A DNA stretch of 64,000 nt, from NCBI RefSeq assembly GCF_004208525.1, contig NZ_SGIT01000003.1, positions 415,354-479,353 of the forward strand. Direction: 5' to 3'. The notes below the pieces were generated by a model. It did no database searches. It was not told where the DNA came from and saw nothing but the letters and a program-made list of their open reading frames with translations. Below, piece by piece: positions 18,272 through 26,036 of this stretch. The translations under genes and the position numbers were made by a program. Origin of the DNA: Sphingobacterium corticibacterium. GTDB lineage: Bacteria > Bacteroidota > Bacteroidia > Sphingobacteriales > Sphingobacteriaceae. Numbering within the stretch: the first letter of the stretch is position 1; the number at the start of each line of letters is the position of its first letter.

Positions 18272-19018
18272 TTACGTGGTGACCCCACTAAAAAGTTCTT
18301 TGTTTAATATCTCGCAATGTTTAAAATGGGAACGGATATCTTCTTGTTGTAGCCCTATCTCCAGCGCACGTACATGCCGTTCATGATGCACGTCGGTACC
18401 GACAAGATTAATCATGCCCTTTTCCAACAGATATTTCGCTACCCGGCGTTCGTTGCGTCCATAATAACCTAACAACGACAGTAGGTTAAGCTGCAACAGG
18501 CAGCCGATATCCTGGAAGCGTTCGATTTTTTTTGGATCACGATGATAAAAGAGATACCGCTCTGGATGTGCCAGGATGGGAATATACCCCTCCATCTGCA
18601 GATCGAACGCGATCTTTTCGATCAGTTTACTTTCTTCTATATAAGACATCTCAATCAAGATATGCCCACCAGGTAAACAGAGCAGGTGACGCGGATTGCG
18701 CGCAAGCTGCTGATCAAAGGCCATATCGACCATATACTCGGCGGCATACCCTGCCGCGAGCTGTTCAACACCTTCCTGACGTAATCTATGGAAAGCGCCG
18801 CCGATGGTCTCGGCCGTATTGGGATACATATCGTGTAGGATATGCGGTGTGAAATAGAACTTCTTTAACCCGAGTTGCTCCAAGCGGCTCAATAGTGCTA
18901 CGCTCTGCTCCACGTTTTCGCAACCATCGTCAAGACCCGGCAAGATGTGTGAATGCATATCCACGTGCATCCATTGCAGATCTGGGTATTGGCGTTTTCG
19001 GTTAAAAATAGTCCACAT
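18272..19018 (-). CDS. CpsB/YwqE-type tyrosine-protein phosphatase (copy 1)
   Basis: This 248-residue PHP-domain metal-dependent phosphatase dephosphorylates Wzc-type kinases. It shows the metal ligands VDMHSHILPGLDDG (19-32; His22, His24, Asp30), PHILHDMYPN near 58, ILIEMSYIEE near 120, ILAHPERYLFY near 152 and LVGTDVHHERH near 205. It directly precedes wza and wzc, so kinase and phosphatase are co-transcribed. A second CpsB-type protein (32350-33129), without a nearby kinase, is about half identical by eye. A hairpin terminator lies between this gene and the lipoprotein gene upstream. Confidence 0.93.
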   Translation of the reverse strand: MWTIFNRKRQYPDLQWMHVDMHSHILPGLDDGCENVEQSVALLSRLEQLGLKKFYFTPHILHDMYPNTAETIGGAFHRLRQEGVEQLAAGYAAEYMVDMAFDQQLARNPRHLLCLPGGHILIEMSYIEESKLIEKIAFDLQMEGYIPILAHPERYLFYHRDPKKIERFQDIGCLLQLNLLSLLGYYGRNERRVAKYLLEKGMINLVGTDVHHERHVRALEIGLQQEDIRSHFKHCEILNKELFSGVTT

Positions 19019-19059
19019 GACTTTATTTCTCGATGTTGGAAATGCTTTCGATTTACCTG

Positions 19060-19104
19060 TGAAAAATAGAAATACCCGGCCAGCTCGCCCGGCCGGAGTA
19101 TTTC
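19060..19104 (-). terminator. Hairpin terminator or attenuator inside the polysaccharide operon
   Basis: On the minus strand GAAATAC plus a GC-rich continuation (19104 down to 19091) pairs with GGCCGGGTATTTC (19081-19069) with one bulged base, about 13 base pairs, and is followed by CTATTTTTC. This is the form of an intrinsic terminator. It lies between the 537-residue lipoprotein gene and the CpsB-type gene. No strong promoter was seen between it and the downstream genes, so partial read-through is implied. Confidence 0.75.
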
Positions 19105-19154
19105 CCTACAATCACAAGCTTACACTTGAGCTCTTCATTATCTTATGGCTGCTT

Positions 19155-20768
19155 TTACAGCTTATTACATTCTTCCGTTAGGATAGCCAAGTTGGTCAAA
19201 GGCACATGGTCTCCTAGGATATCGCCCTGTGCTGTACCTACTGTAGCGGTGTTGTCTTCGGTAACGGTATGATCGTTTACGATTTTCACGCGCTCGTTCC
19301 AGATGGCTTTGAAATCGTATTTCGTACCGTCTGTCTTGAGCGAGGTGGTGCGTAGGTATCCGTTGCTTACCGATCCTAAATACTTAAATTCGGTTGTACC
19401 AACTTCGCGGTAGAATAGCTGGAAGGTCGGCAATAAGGTGATAACGCTTGTTTGTCCAGGACAACGTACATACAGCTGTAGCGTAGAGGTAGTGCTTGTT
19501 GCATCACTTGGATTCGGCAATTGGATAGCCGTAGTTTGACCACAGGCTGCCAAATCACTTTCCGCCAAGATGTTGCCATCTTCTTTACGCACGACGATCT
19601 TAACGCCTGTCACAGGAACATTTGTCAAACTGATGCTATTGTTGCTGGCGTTGATCGAATATTGTCCGCTAGCAATCACTTTTCCGCCCCATACGGCTTC
19701 TACCCTAACAGCAGCGGTTGTACCGTTCGTCATCCAATCGCCCGATAAATTGATAACGCGTGCTGATGAACAAGCTTCTGCAAACTCCCCAGCCATATAG
19801 AAGGTTAAGTGGTCGATCGCGAAGCTCACGCGGTAGCCGGTAGACGCAGAACCAGTAACGGTACTGTTTTGCTCGAACCGCCAAACACCATCGCCACTGT
19901 TACTGAAGACCTGAAACACCGTTCCGGCAGCAAGTGGTTGTCCGGTGATCGGGCTCACATAGCTCGCAGGCACAGGCATGCTCACCACCAACGGATGGCT
20001 AAACTGTCGTACTTGTACGCCATTAACCAACATCCGGATATCGGCAACGGCTGCTGGGCTGAATGTTCCCGACGCAGTAGCACCGCCATCTAGCACGACT
20101 TGATCTGCACGCAGGTCACCACCCGGTAAAAGCACGACAGCATCTTCATTGTTCGCATCGATACTGGTCACGACAATCTGTACATTGGTACCAGTGATTA
20201 CCGTACCGTTCGCATCTCTAAATTGGGTACCACTTGGAATCGTCAACGTCATATCGCCGGTCCCCGTTGCAGAAGGTAATGCTACTGTTGTTTCGGCCGC
20301 TGTTGATCCATCCGGATTCAAATCAACGTTCTCCACTACTTCTTCCGCACCATCAGGTACTTCGGTAGGCTTGATAAGTACCACCGTCTGTATACCGGCA
20401 GACGCATCGGTAATGGCTACAGGAACGGTTTGTGTGGTATAGCCGGGCGCACTGAATTGCACACGGAACCGAATCGGGTTATTGGCCGTCGCTGTACGTG
20501 CCGGATCCACACCTAGGGTAATCAGGTTATCGGTCAGTTTAAAATCCTTGTACCCGTTCATATTGTAAATATCTTCGGTATCGCCGGAGACAAGGGCTAC
20601 AGAGACACCAGATACGTTGGCGCCATCGGCGTCTACGACGCGCAAGGTCACATAATTTTCGATAACCTCTGTACTGATCTGTAGGTTAAAGTCTTTTAAC
20701 GGGTTCTCGCAGGAGGAAACGCCGCCAAAAAGGGCTACCATTAAGGTATATATTGCTAATTTCTTCAT
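19155..20768 (-). CDS. Beta-rich surface lipoprotein of unknown function
   Basis: The chosen ATG at 20768 gives a clean lipoprotein signal (MKKLAIYTLMVALFGGVSSC, Cys20) and 537 residues; an ATG at 20774 is nearly equivalent, and a start at 20807 would overlap the upstream gene. The first 120 residues look like a carboxypeptidase-regulatory-type beta sandwich (VTLRVVDADGANVSGVSVAL). The middle has stretches such as PSGTQFRDANGTVITGTNV and SMPVPASYVSPITGQPLAAG, reminiscent of repeat-rich adhesive or structural beta domains. No catalytic motif was found. It is transcribed after the barrel gene (32 bp gap) and before the phosphatase gene. A structural or anchoring role at the cell surface is inference. 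Confidence 0.8.
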   Translation of the reverse strand: MKKLAIYTLMVALFGGVSSCENPLKDFNLQISTEVIENYVTLRVVDADGANVSGVSVALVSGDTEDIYNMNGYKDFKLTDNLITLGVDPARTATANNPIRFRVQFSAPGYTTQTVPVAITDASAGIQTVVLIKPTEVPDGAEEVVENVDLNPDGSTAAETTVALPSATGTGDMTLTIPSGTQFRDANGTVITGTNVQIVVTSIDANNEDAVVLLPGGDLRADQVVLDGGATASGTFSPAAVADIRMLVNGVQVRQFSHPLVVSMPVPASYVSPITGQPLAAGTVFQVFSNSGDGVWRFEQNSTVTGSASTGYRVSFAIDHLTFYMAGEFAEACSSARVINLSGDWMTNGTTAAVRVEAVWGGKVIASGQYSINASNNSISLTNVPVTGVKIVVRKEDGNILAESDLAACGQTTAIQLPNPSDATSTTSTLQLYVRCPGQTSVITLLPTFQLFYREVGTTEFKYLGSVSNGYLRTTSLKTDGTKYDFKAIWNERVKIVNDHTVTEDNTATVGTAQGDILGDHVPLTNLAILTEECNKL

Positions 20769-20800
20769 TTTCATCGTCTTGCTATTTTTCTTGTATATCC

Positions 20801-21538
20801 CTACCAAAACCGATAACTGAAACCAAACTCTACGCGTGGTAAATACCGGTAATTCTTTATATTACGCTCAATTGTAGCAGCGTTGCTAACGTTCTCTTCC
20901 AACAATCCGGTGGCTTGCATCGACACGCTTGGCTTCGAGAGGTAATAGCAGCCCAGGTCGATGTGCATAGAGAAGCGGCTATCGATCACGATGTTGCTCC
21001 AGCCGATACCGGCATAGGGATTGACCGTTTTTTTCCATTCCACATCGGTGGTAATCGTTCCGACATGATCAGGGTGTACGTTGATTTCGCCGAATTTATA
21101 CGGATCACGCAAACGGGTGGTTAGCTCGCCATCCAACTTATAAAAGTAAGCACCGCCCGCTTGAACGTTGAAGCTGCGGAAAAATCCGCTGCCTTGTGCA
21201 AACGGTGTCCAACCGAAAGTCAGCGATACATTGCCGGACTTGGCGTTGACATTACTACGCGTCGCATAGTTGTTGTAGGTGCCTGCAATTTGCGTGTTGA
21301 ACGGCATGTAACTGGCGCCGACACGCAGGCCAAACTTGGCGCCTAGCGGCTGGTAAAGATGTAGACCCACACCGGTGGTTCCCATGTGGACACCTAGTGC
21401 TACGGGATAAGGATAGCCATGTGAATAGGCTGACTCAGGGATGCTGTCACGCTGTTCGCCAGCCTGTGCTCCAGAGAGTGCGGCTAACGTGAAAAAACTG
21501 CTGAGCATCACGAAAACTTGGATAAATCTGACTTTCAT
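20801..21538 (-). CDS. Outer-membrane beta-barrel protein of unknown function
   Basis: The start at 21538 gives a signal peptide (MKVRFIQVFVMLSSFFTLAALSGAQAG) and a 245-residue protein; an upstream start at 21571 lacks one. The rest alternates polar and aromatic residues, for example FGLRVGASYMPFN, NVSLTFGWTPFA and MHIDLGCYYLS, and ends in LPRVEFGFSYRFW, with the terminal aromatic residue typical of BAM substrates. About eight to ten strands are likely. It follows wcaJ by 40 bp and precedes the lipoprotein gene by 32 bp. The pair may form an outer-membrane complex of the polysaccharide system; no known Wzi or Wzx/Wzy component matches. Confidence 0.82.
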   Translation of the reverse strand: MKVRFIQVFVMLSSFFTLAALSGAQAGEQRDSIPESAYSHGYPYPVALGVHMGTTGVGLHLYQPLGAKFGLRVGASYMPFNTQIAGTYNNYATRSNVNAKSGNVSLTFGWTPFAQGSGFFRSFNVQAGGAYFYKLDGELTTRLRDPYKFGEINVHPDHVGTITTDVEWKKTVNPYAGIGWSNIVIDSRFSMHIDLGCYYLSKPSVSMQATGLLEENVSNAATIERNIKNYRYLPRVEFGFSYRFW

Positions 21539-21578
21539 AATTTTTATTTTGTGCTGTAGAGTAAAAAACATATATTAA

Positions 21579-22997
21579 TTAATAAGCATTCTTTTCGCCA
21601 CGTAACATATTTAAGGCGGTCATGAAAACAATTTTAAAATCCAACATGCTGGACCAGTTCGTAATATATTCTAAATCGTATTCGACACGCTTGGCCATCA
21701 ATTTCGGATCTTTTGTTTCGCCCCGATAGCCGTTGACCTGTGCCCAGCCGGTGATACCGGGTTTTACAAAATGGCGCACCATATAATGCTGGATCAGTTT
21801 GCTATAATGCTCGGTATGGGAGAGCATATGCGGGCGTGGCCCAACAACTGTCATCTGCCCCAAAAAGACATTGATAAACTGCGGAAATTCGTCCAAATTT
21901 GTTTTTCGAAGGAACTTGCCGATCGGCGTGATACGTTTATCGTCTTTCGTCGCCTGTGCTTTATTGGAGTCTTTGTTAACCACCATACTGCGGAATTTGT
22001 AGCAGCCAAAGGTTTGGTTATTCCGACCAGACCGGGGTTGCTTGAAGAAAATAGGTCCGGGGCTTTGCAACTTGATAATCAAACCGATAAGCGGCACCAT
22101 CCAACTTAGGATAAATACCAACACGAAACCGGAGATTAACAGATCTACAATACGCTTTTTGATACGGTTTTCCATCGTGGAAAGGGAATCTTCGTGCGAA
22201 CGGATCACCGGAAGATCTACGCTGACCGCTTCGCTCTTCGTCATCCCGTAAGAGAGGGTAGCAGTAACGGCGGGCACAAAATTAAGCTGCACACACTGGT
22301 GGTTGGCTTCCATGATCAGCTCCTTGCTGTAGGTATTGATATCGGGTGTACTGACCAGAAAGACATCGTGTATACCGAGCTTGGTAACTTCTTCAAAATA
22401 CCGGCGAAATTGGGCAACTTTCTCTTCTTTGGTCCGCTGCTCTACTTCATCGTAATATTTGATCGTATTGACATGGTAAAAGGCGTGATCTTGCCCGAAG
22501 CTGCCTTGCACTGCCGCAAGATAGTCGTTATGGCCGATCAGGGCAATGCTTTTGCTCCAACGGAAGCGCTTAGGTAGCACCGTATACACATAAGTGAGGG
22601 CAAAGCGGGAAAGACCGACGTATACCGTTAGCAGTAAAACAATGGCTCCCAAAAAATACCAAACACCGGCAAAATGATGACCGATCAGCACGCAGACAGC
22701 AAAGGCAACGAGCAGGGTCAACACCGTGCGATAGGTTTGGCGGAAAACGTTCTCCAAACGCTCGATGGTGTTGTTTTCATACAAGCGAAAGTAGAGGGAG
22801 GGACCGATGGCGACGAGATTGAACGTCGTCCAGAGGGAGTAATAATTGCTGGTGATAACTTCTTGTGCGTTAACCCAGCCTGCTGTGGTGACAAGCCAAA
22901 AAGCAGTCACGAAAACGATGTTTAAACAGAGTGCGTCGGTTAAGACCAGCAGCATCTTCAAGTACACCAGCACGCGATTTTGGACATATCTATGCAT
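21579..22997 (-). CDS. wcaJ: Undecaprenyl-phosphate glucose/galactose phosphotransferase (WcaJ type)
   Basis: This enzyme starts repeat-unit synthesis by transferring a sugar 1-phosphate to undecaprenyl phosphate. The 472 residues have four N-terminal membrane helices, a CoA-binding-like Rossmann section (about 145-255) and a hydrophobic hairpin near 285-305. The C-terminal bacterial sugar transferase domain has LQSPGPIFFKQPRSGRNN, YKFRSM, NLDEFPQ and VGPRPHML, then KPGITGWAQVNGYRGET. It is the first gene of the operon, after a leader of about 350 nt. Glucose or galactose is the common substrate of this class, but N-acetylated sugars cannot be excluded. Confidence 0.94.
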   Translation of the reverse strand: MHRYVQNRVLVYLKMLLVLTDALCLNIVFVTAFWLVTTAGWVNAQEVITSNYYSLWTTFNLVAIGPSLYFRLYENNTIERLENVFRQTYRTVLTLLVAFAVCVLIGHHFAGVWYFLGAIVLLLTVYVGLSRFALTYVYTVLPKRFRWSKSIALIGHNDYLAAVQGSFGQDHAFYHVNTIKYYDEVEQRTKEEKVAQFRRYFEEVTKLGIHDVFLVSTPDINTYSKELIMEANHQCVQLNFVPAVTATLSYGMTKSEAVSVDLPVIRSHEDSLSTMENRIKKRIVDLLISGFVLVFILSWMVPLIGLIIKLQSPGPIFFKQPRSGRNNQTFGCYKFRSMVVNKDSNKAQATKDDKRITPIGKFLRKTNLDEFPQFINVFLGQMTVVGPRPHMLSHTEHYSKLIQHYMVRHFVKPGITGWAQVNGYRGETKDPKLMAKRVEYDLEYITNWSSMLDFKIVFMTALNMLRGEKNAY

Positions 22998-23249
22998 ACC
23001 TTTTAAATTAGTTGTTCATTGTAATGCCTAAAAGGATTAGATTAAACCAAAAAGTTGAAGTGAGAACATAATAAAACGTTTATTATCCTAATACGATAAT
23101 GATAGAGCATAAAATTCCACTGTAGCATTCTTTATGCTATTTACATAAACCTCGATATGTGCATCAAGCTGTAGCCTGGGAATCAATAGTTACCGATTAG
23201 TCTTTCTTTTCTTTAATTTTGTTTAAGTTAATACCTTTTGTTTTTCATC

Positions 23250-23330
23250 CTTGACACCAACAGCTTCCTTCACAATTTTTTTGATTAATAATCAAAACTG
23301 TTGGTGCTGGGTGGCTTTCGCCACCCCCCA
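23250..23330 (-). promoter_or_regulatory. Structured 5' leader RNA of the polysaccharide operon
   Basis: Two nested helices are seen when the minus strand is read as RNA. First GGGTGGC, a GAAA tetraloop and GCCACCC (23326-23309). Then CACCAACAG (23306-23298) pairs with CTGTTGGTG (23263-23255), enclosing a second hairpin TTTTGATT/AATCAAAA (about 23297-23278). No U-run follows, so this is not a simple terminator. A 7-bp stem closed by a GNRA loop next to a 9-bp helix is the sort of architecture found in leader regulators. No known riboswitch class was recognised. Confidence 0.6.
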
Positions 23331-23357
23331 AGTGCGTGTGTTGTAGATTGTAGACCA

Positions 23358-23386
23358 CAAATGTAGTTATTTTATTTGAAATCAAA
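23358..23386 (-). promoter_or_regulatory. Candidate promoter of the polysaccharide operon
   Basis: The minus strand has TTTG (23386-23383) and TACATTTG (23365-23358), matching the Bacteroidota minus-33 and minus-7 elements except that the spacer is 17 bp instead of about 20. Transcription would begin near 23353, giving a leader of about 355 nt before wcaJ. The shared CTACAATCTACAA motif lies right after the predicted start. Confidence 0.5.
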
Positions 23387-23645
23387 CATACATCGTGTTA
23401 ATTTTGTATGAAATCTTCAATTATTAACGTATCATAGTGTAATTTTTTCATTTTTTCCGAATAATTTTTACATGGGCTAAGATATATAGTTTGTTTTTTT
23501 AAAAAAATACCCATTATTAGGTATTTTTCTATCAAGCTGCAAAGGACAGAATTTTTAAAAAGATTGACAATAGCAGCGGGGGGACAAACTGGGGACACAT
23601 CTATACGTCCTGATAATCAGAATATTAGACGGCTATATTTCGTTC
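23387..23645 (-). other. AT-rich intergenic stretch without a recognisable gene
   Basis: Between the candidate operon promoter and the end of the egtB-like gene, I see only AT-rich DNA, with a G-rich patch around 23578-23600 holding two GGGGACA motifs 14 bp apart. A 66-codon open frame here has no signal, no family resemblance and no start context, so it is not called. Confidence 0.5.
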
Positions 23646-24839
23646 TCAGGACGATGAAGACGCACACAAACGGATTCCTGTAAACTGCCATTGATGTTCG
23701 GCATGGAAGAAATTTCGGTAGCTAGGTCTGCTATGGCGGGGGGATGTGGCGATGGAAGCACCTCGCAATACCATTTGGTTTACCATAAACTTTCCGTTGT
23801 ATTCCCCCACCGCACCTGCTGCTTTCTCAAAACCGGGGTAGGGTAAATAGGCACTACCTGTCCATTCCCATCGCTCTCCCCATTCGAATTGACTGGAAGC
23901 AACTTCCCATTCCGCTTCAGTGGGAAGGCGCATCCCGCTCCAGGCAGCGTAGGCGGAGGCTTCATAGAAATTGATGTGGCAGACGGCTGCATCTGGATTG
24001 ACTGGCGCTAATCCCTGCAGTGTATAATACATATGCTGCCCATCCAACAGATGCCAATATAATGGCGCTTTGATCCCGTGTGCTTTGACCCAATCCCAGC
24101 CTTCAGCATGCCAGTATCTGAAATCCTGATAACCGCCGTCTGCTATAAAATCTAGATATTCTCCGTTGGTAACCAAACGGTTAGAAATCGCATATCCGTG
24201 AAGATAGGTTGTATGTCGATGGAGTTCGTTATCGTAACAAAATCCGCTGCCCTGAAAGCCAATTTCAAACTGCCCTCCCGGTATCGGGAGCATAATAAGC
24301 TCTTCAGCAGAAATTTTCTCACGCTCCAAACCCTCTGCATACCGCGGAAAAAGTGGATTGTGCCCTAAAATATACTTGATATCGGTAAGCAACAGTTCCT
24401 GATGTTGCTGTTCGTGATTGAGCCCTAGTACCAGCAGCTTTGCCACCTCTTCCGTAATTGTTGCTTGGCGCAGAAAAGCTTCCATCTGCTCGTCAACATA
24501 GGTACGGTAATGGTATACATCTGCTACCGATGGCCGGCTCAGGTTACCTCTATCCGTACGCACTACCCGGGCACCAACCGTTTCATAATAACTATTGAAC
24601 ACATAATTGTATTGGTCATTAAAGACTTGATAGCCTGGCGCGTACACGCTAAGTATAAAGGTCTCGAAAAACCAGGTAGTATGCCCTAAATGCCATTTGG
24701 GTGGACTGACATGTGCGACGGGCTGCACGACGTAGTCCTCTACTTCCAGCGGTTCGCATAGGAATTGGGTATAATTCCGTACCGTGGTATATTGTGTTAA
24801 TAGGTCTTCAGGTATATAGGTAGAGGTAGTTTGTTCCAT
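23646..24839 (-). CDS. egtB: EgtB-type iron-dependent sulfoxide synthase
   Basis: EgtB joins a thiol donor to trimethylhistidine using oxygen and non-heme iron on the way to ergothioneine. The ATG at 24839 avoids overlap with egtD and gives 397 residues. It has a DinB_2 N-terminal domain with PPKWHLGHTTWFFE (His50, His53) and LNHEQQHQELL near 138, matching the three-histidine iron site. An FGE-sulfatase C-terminal domain follows, with GGQFEIG near 210, ISNRLVTNGEYLDFI, MRLPTEAEWEVA and HSRPSYRNFFHAEHQWQFTG. It lies 11 bp after egtD. No egtC or egtE gene is nearby; glutathione-independent or gamma-glutamylcysteine use cannot be distinguished. Confidence 0.9.
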   Translation of the reverse strand: MEQTTSTYIPEDLLTQYTTVRNYTQFLCEPLEVEDYVVQPVAHVSPPKWHLGHTTWFFETFILSVYAPGYQVFNDQYNYVFNSYYETVGARVVRTDRGNLSRPSVADVYHYRTYVDEQMEAFLRQATITEEVAKLLVLGLNHEQQHQELLLTDIKYILGHNPLFPRYAEGLEREKISAEELIMLPIPGGQFEIGFQGSGFCYDNELHRHTTYLHGYAISNRLVTNGEYLDFIADGGYQDFRYWHAEGWDWVKAHGIKAPLYWHLLDGQHMYYTLQGLAPVNPDAAVCHINFYEASAYAAWSGMRLPTEAEWEVASSQFEWGERWEWTGSAYLPYPGFEKAAGAVGEYNGKFMVNQMVLRGASIATSPRHSRPSYRNFFHAEHQWQFTGIRLCASSSS

Positions 24840-24850
24840 ATCTGTCTTTC

Positions 24851-25798
24851 TTATTTGATGTGCCAGATAGCATCTACAAACCAATTTTTACTGTCGGCAA
24901 TCTGCGCTATGGGCGCAAAGCCGCATTCGATAGCCATCCGGTCGATTTCTGTTGTTGTATATTTTCGGGAAATTTCTACGGCAATAGGTTCGTTGATCAC
25001 AAACGGGATACATTCTTCCCCGATATGTACCTTTTGATCGGCCAGGCTTACTAAATAGCTGCGGCAACCGCCATCAATAGGATCGTATGCCTGATAATGC
25101 TGAAACGCGGTTGTGTTAAAATCAGCATGCAATTCCCGGTTAATTCGTTCGAGCAAATTGAGATTAAACGCGCCCGTAATCCCCTCCTTGTCATTGTATG
25201 CCTCGAGAACCGTATGTGGATTTTTTTGCAAATCGAAGCCGATTAACATCATATCGTCTGCTTTCAGCCGTCGACTCACCGACCTGCAGAAGCCGTGTGC
25301 CTCGTCGAGCTCCATATTGCCGATGTTGCTTCCGAGAAACAAAACGATCTTTCGGCGATCCGATTGCTCGGTAGCTTTGCGTAGCATCTCCAGATTTTCG
25401 CCATGCCATGGGATGACCTCCAGACCGGGAAGATCTTGCTGAAGACGATCACAAAGCGTGAGCAGTACGGGCTCACAGATATCAACAGGCATATACGTGA
25501 AATCTACCTGTTCCCGGACAAGATGTTCGAGCAGGAAACTGGATTTCATTGCGTCTCCGGCCCCGAGCTCGATGAGATCGAATGGTTCCTGCTGGACATG
25601 CAATACCTCCGCCAGTTCCGTTGTCTTATCTCGGAAAATCTCTAACTCACAAGCGGTCAGATAGTAGGCTGGCATATCCATAATACGCTGGAACAAAGCC
25701 GCACCGTTCTCATCATAGAAATATTTTGACTGTAATCGCTTAGGATAGTCTTTCAGTCCCTGCAAAACATCTTCCTGGAAGCTTTCTAATTTATCCAT
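24851..25798 (-). CDS. egtD: L-histidine N-alpha-methyltransferase (EgtD type)
   Basis: EgtD trimethylates histidine with S-adenosylmethionine to make hercynine, the ergothioneine precursor. The 315 residues match the usual length. Visible motifs are KYFYDENGAALFQRIMDMP (25-43), YYLTACELEIF, the SAM-binding IELGAGDAMKSSFLL near 92-106, IVLFLGSNIGNM near 150, LIGFDLQKNPHTVLEAYND near 180, and FNTTAFQHYQAYD. It lies 9 bp downstream of the small lipoprotein gene and 11 bp before egtB, so the three genes look co-transcribed. Confidence 0.92.
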   Translation of the reverse strand: MDKLESFQEDVLQGLKDYPKRLQSKYFYDENGAALFQRIMDMPAYYLTACELEIFRDKTTELAEVLHVQQEPFDLIELGAGDAMKSSFLLEHLVREQVDFTYMPVDICEPVLLTLCDRLQQDLPGLEVIPWHGENLEMLRKATEQSDRRKIVLFLGSNIGNMELDEAHGFCRSVSRRLKADDMMLIGFDLQKNPHTVLEAYNDKEGITGAFNLNLLERINRELHADFNTTAFQHYQAYDPIDGGCRSYLVSLADQKVHIGEECIPFVINEPIAVEISRKYTTTEIDRMAIECGFAPIAQIADSKNWFVDAIWHIK

Positions 25799-25807
25799 AA
25801 GCGCTGT

Positions 25808-25984
25808 TTACCGTTTGCCCCCGCCAACTATTTTTACGATGATCCAGATAACAAGCGCAATAACGGCACCCACGATAAGAAAGCCTGTCCACATACCGGC
25901 TTTGAAAATTCCTTCTACAATACCACAGCTACTCAAAAGCATGGTGACATAGGTTAACATCGAAATTTGCAATAATCTTCCCAT
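25808..25984 (-). CDS. Small lipoprotein with one membrane segment
   Basis: A 58-residue protein begins at the ATG at 25984 (MGRLLQISMLTYVTMLLSSC) with a lipobox Cys at position 20. It is followed by IFKAGMWTGFLIVGAVIALV, one long hydrophobic helix, and a basic tail KIVGGGKR. Similar tiny proteins in Bacteroidota carry the misleading label phosphatidate cytidylyltransferase; nothing in this sequence supports an enzymatic role. It sits just upstream of egtD. Confidence 0.7.
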   Translation of the reverse strand: MGRLLQISMLTYVTMLLSSCGIVEGIFKAGMWTGFLIVGAVIALVIWIIVKIVGGGKR

Positions 25985-26036
25985 AATAATTGTTTTATTT
26001 AGAAGAACAACTGGTGTATTAAAAAAGTTTTGTATG

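Noticed and set aside
23398..23598. 66-codon open frame on the minus strand upstream of the polysaccharide operon
   Set aside because: No signal, no family resemblance, poor start context and AT-rich low-complexity composition; likely chance.
23578..23600. Two GGGGACA motifs as a possible recombination site
   Set aside because: Only two short matches, no integrase gene and no flanking duplication; too little evidence.
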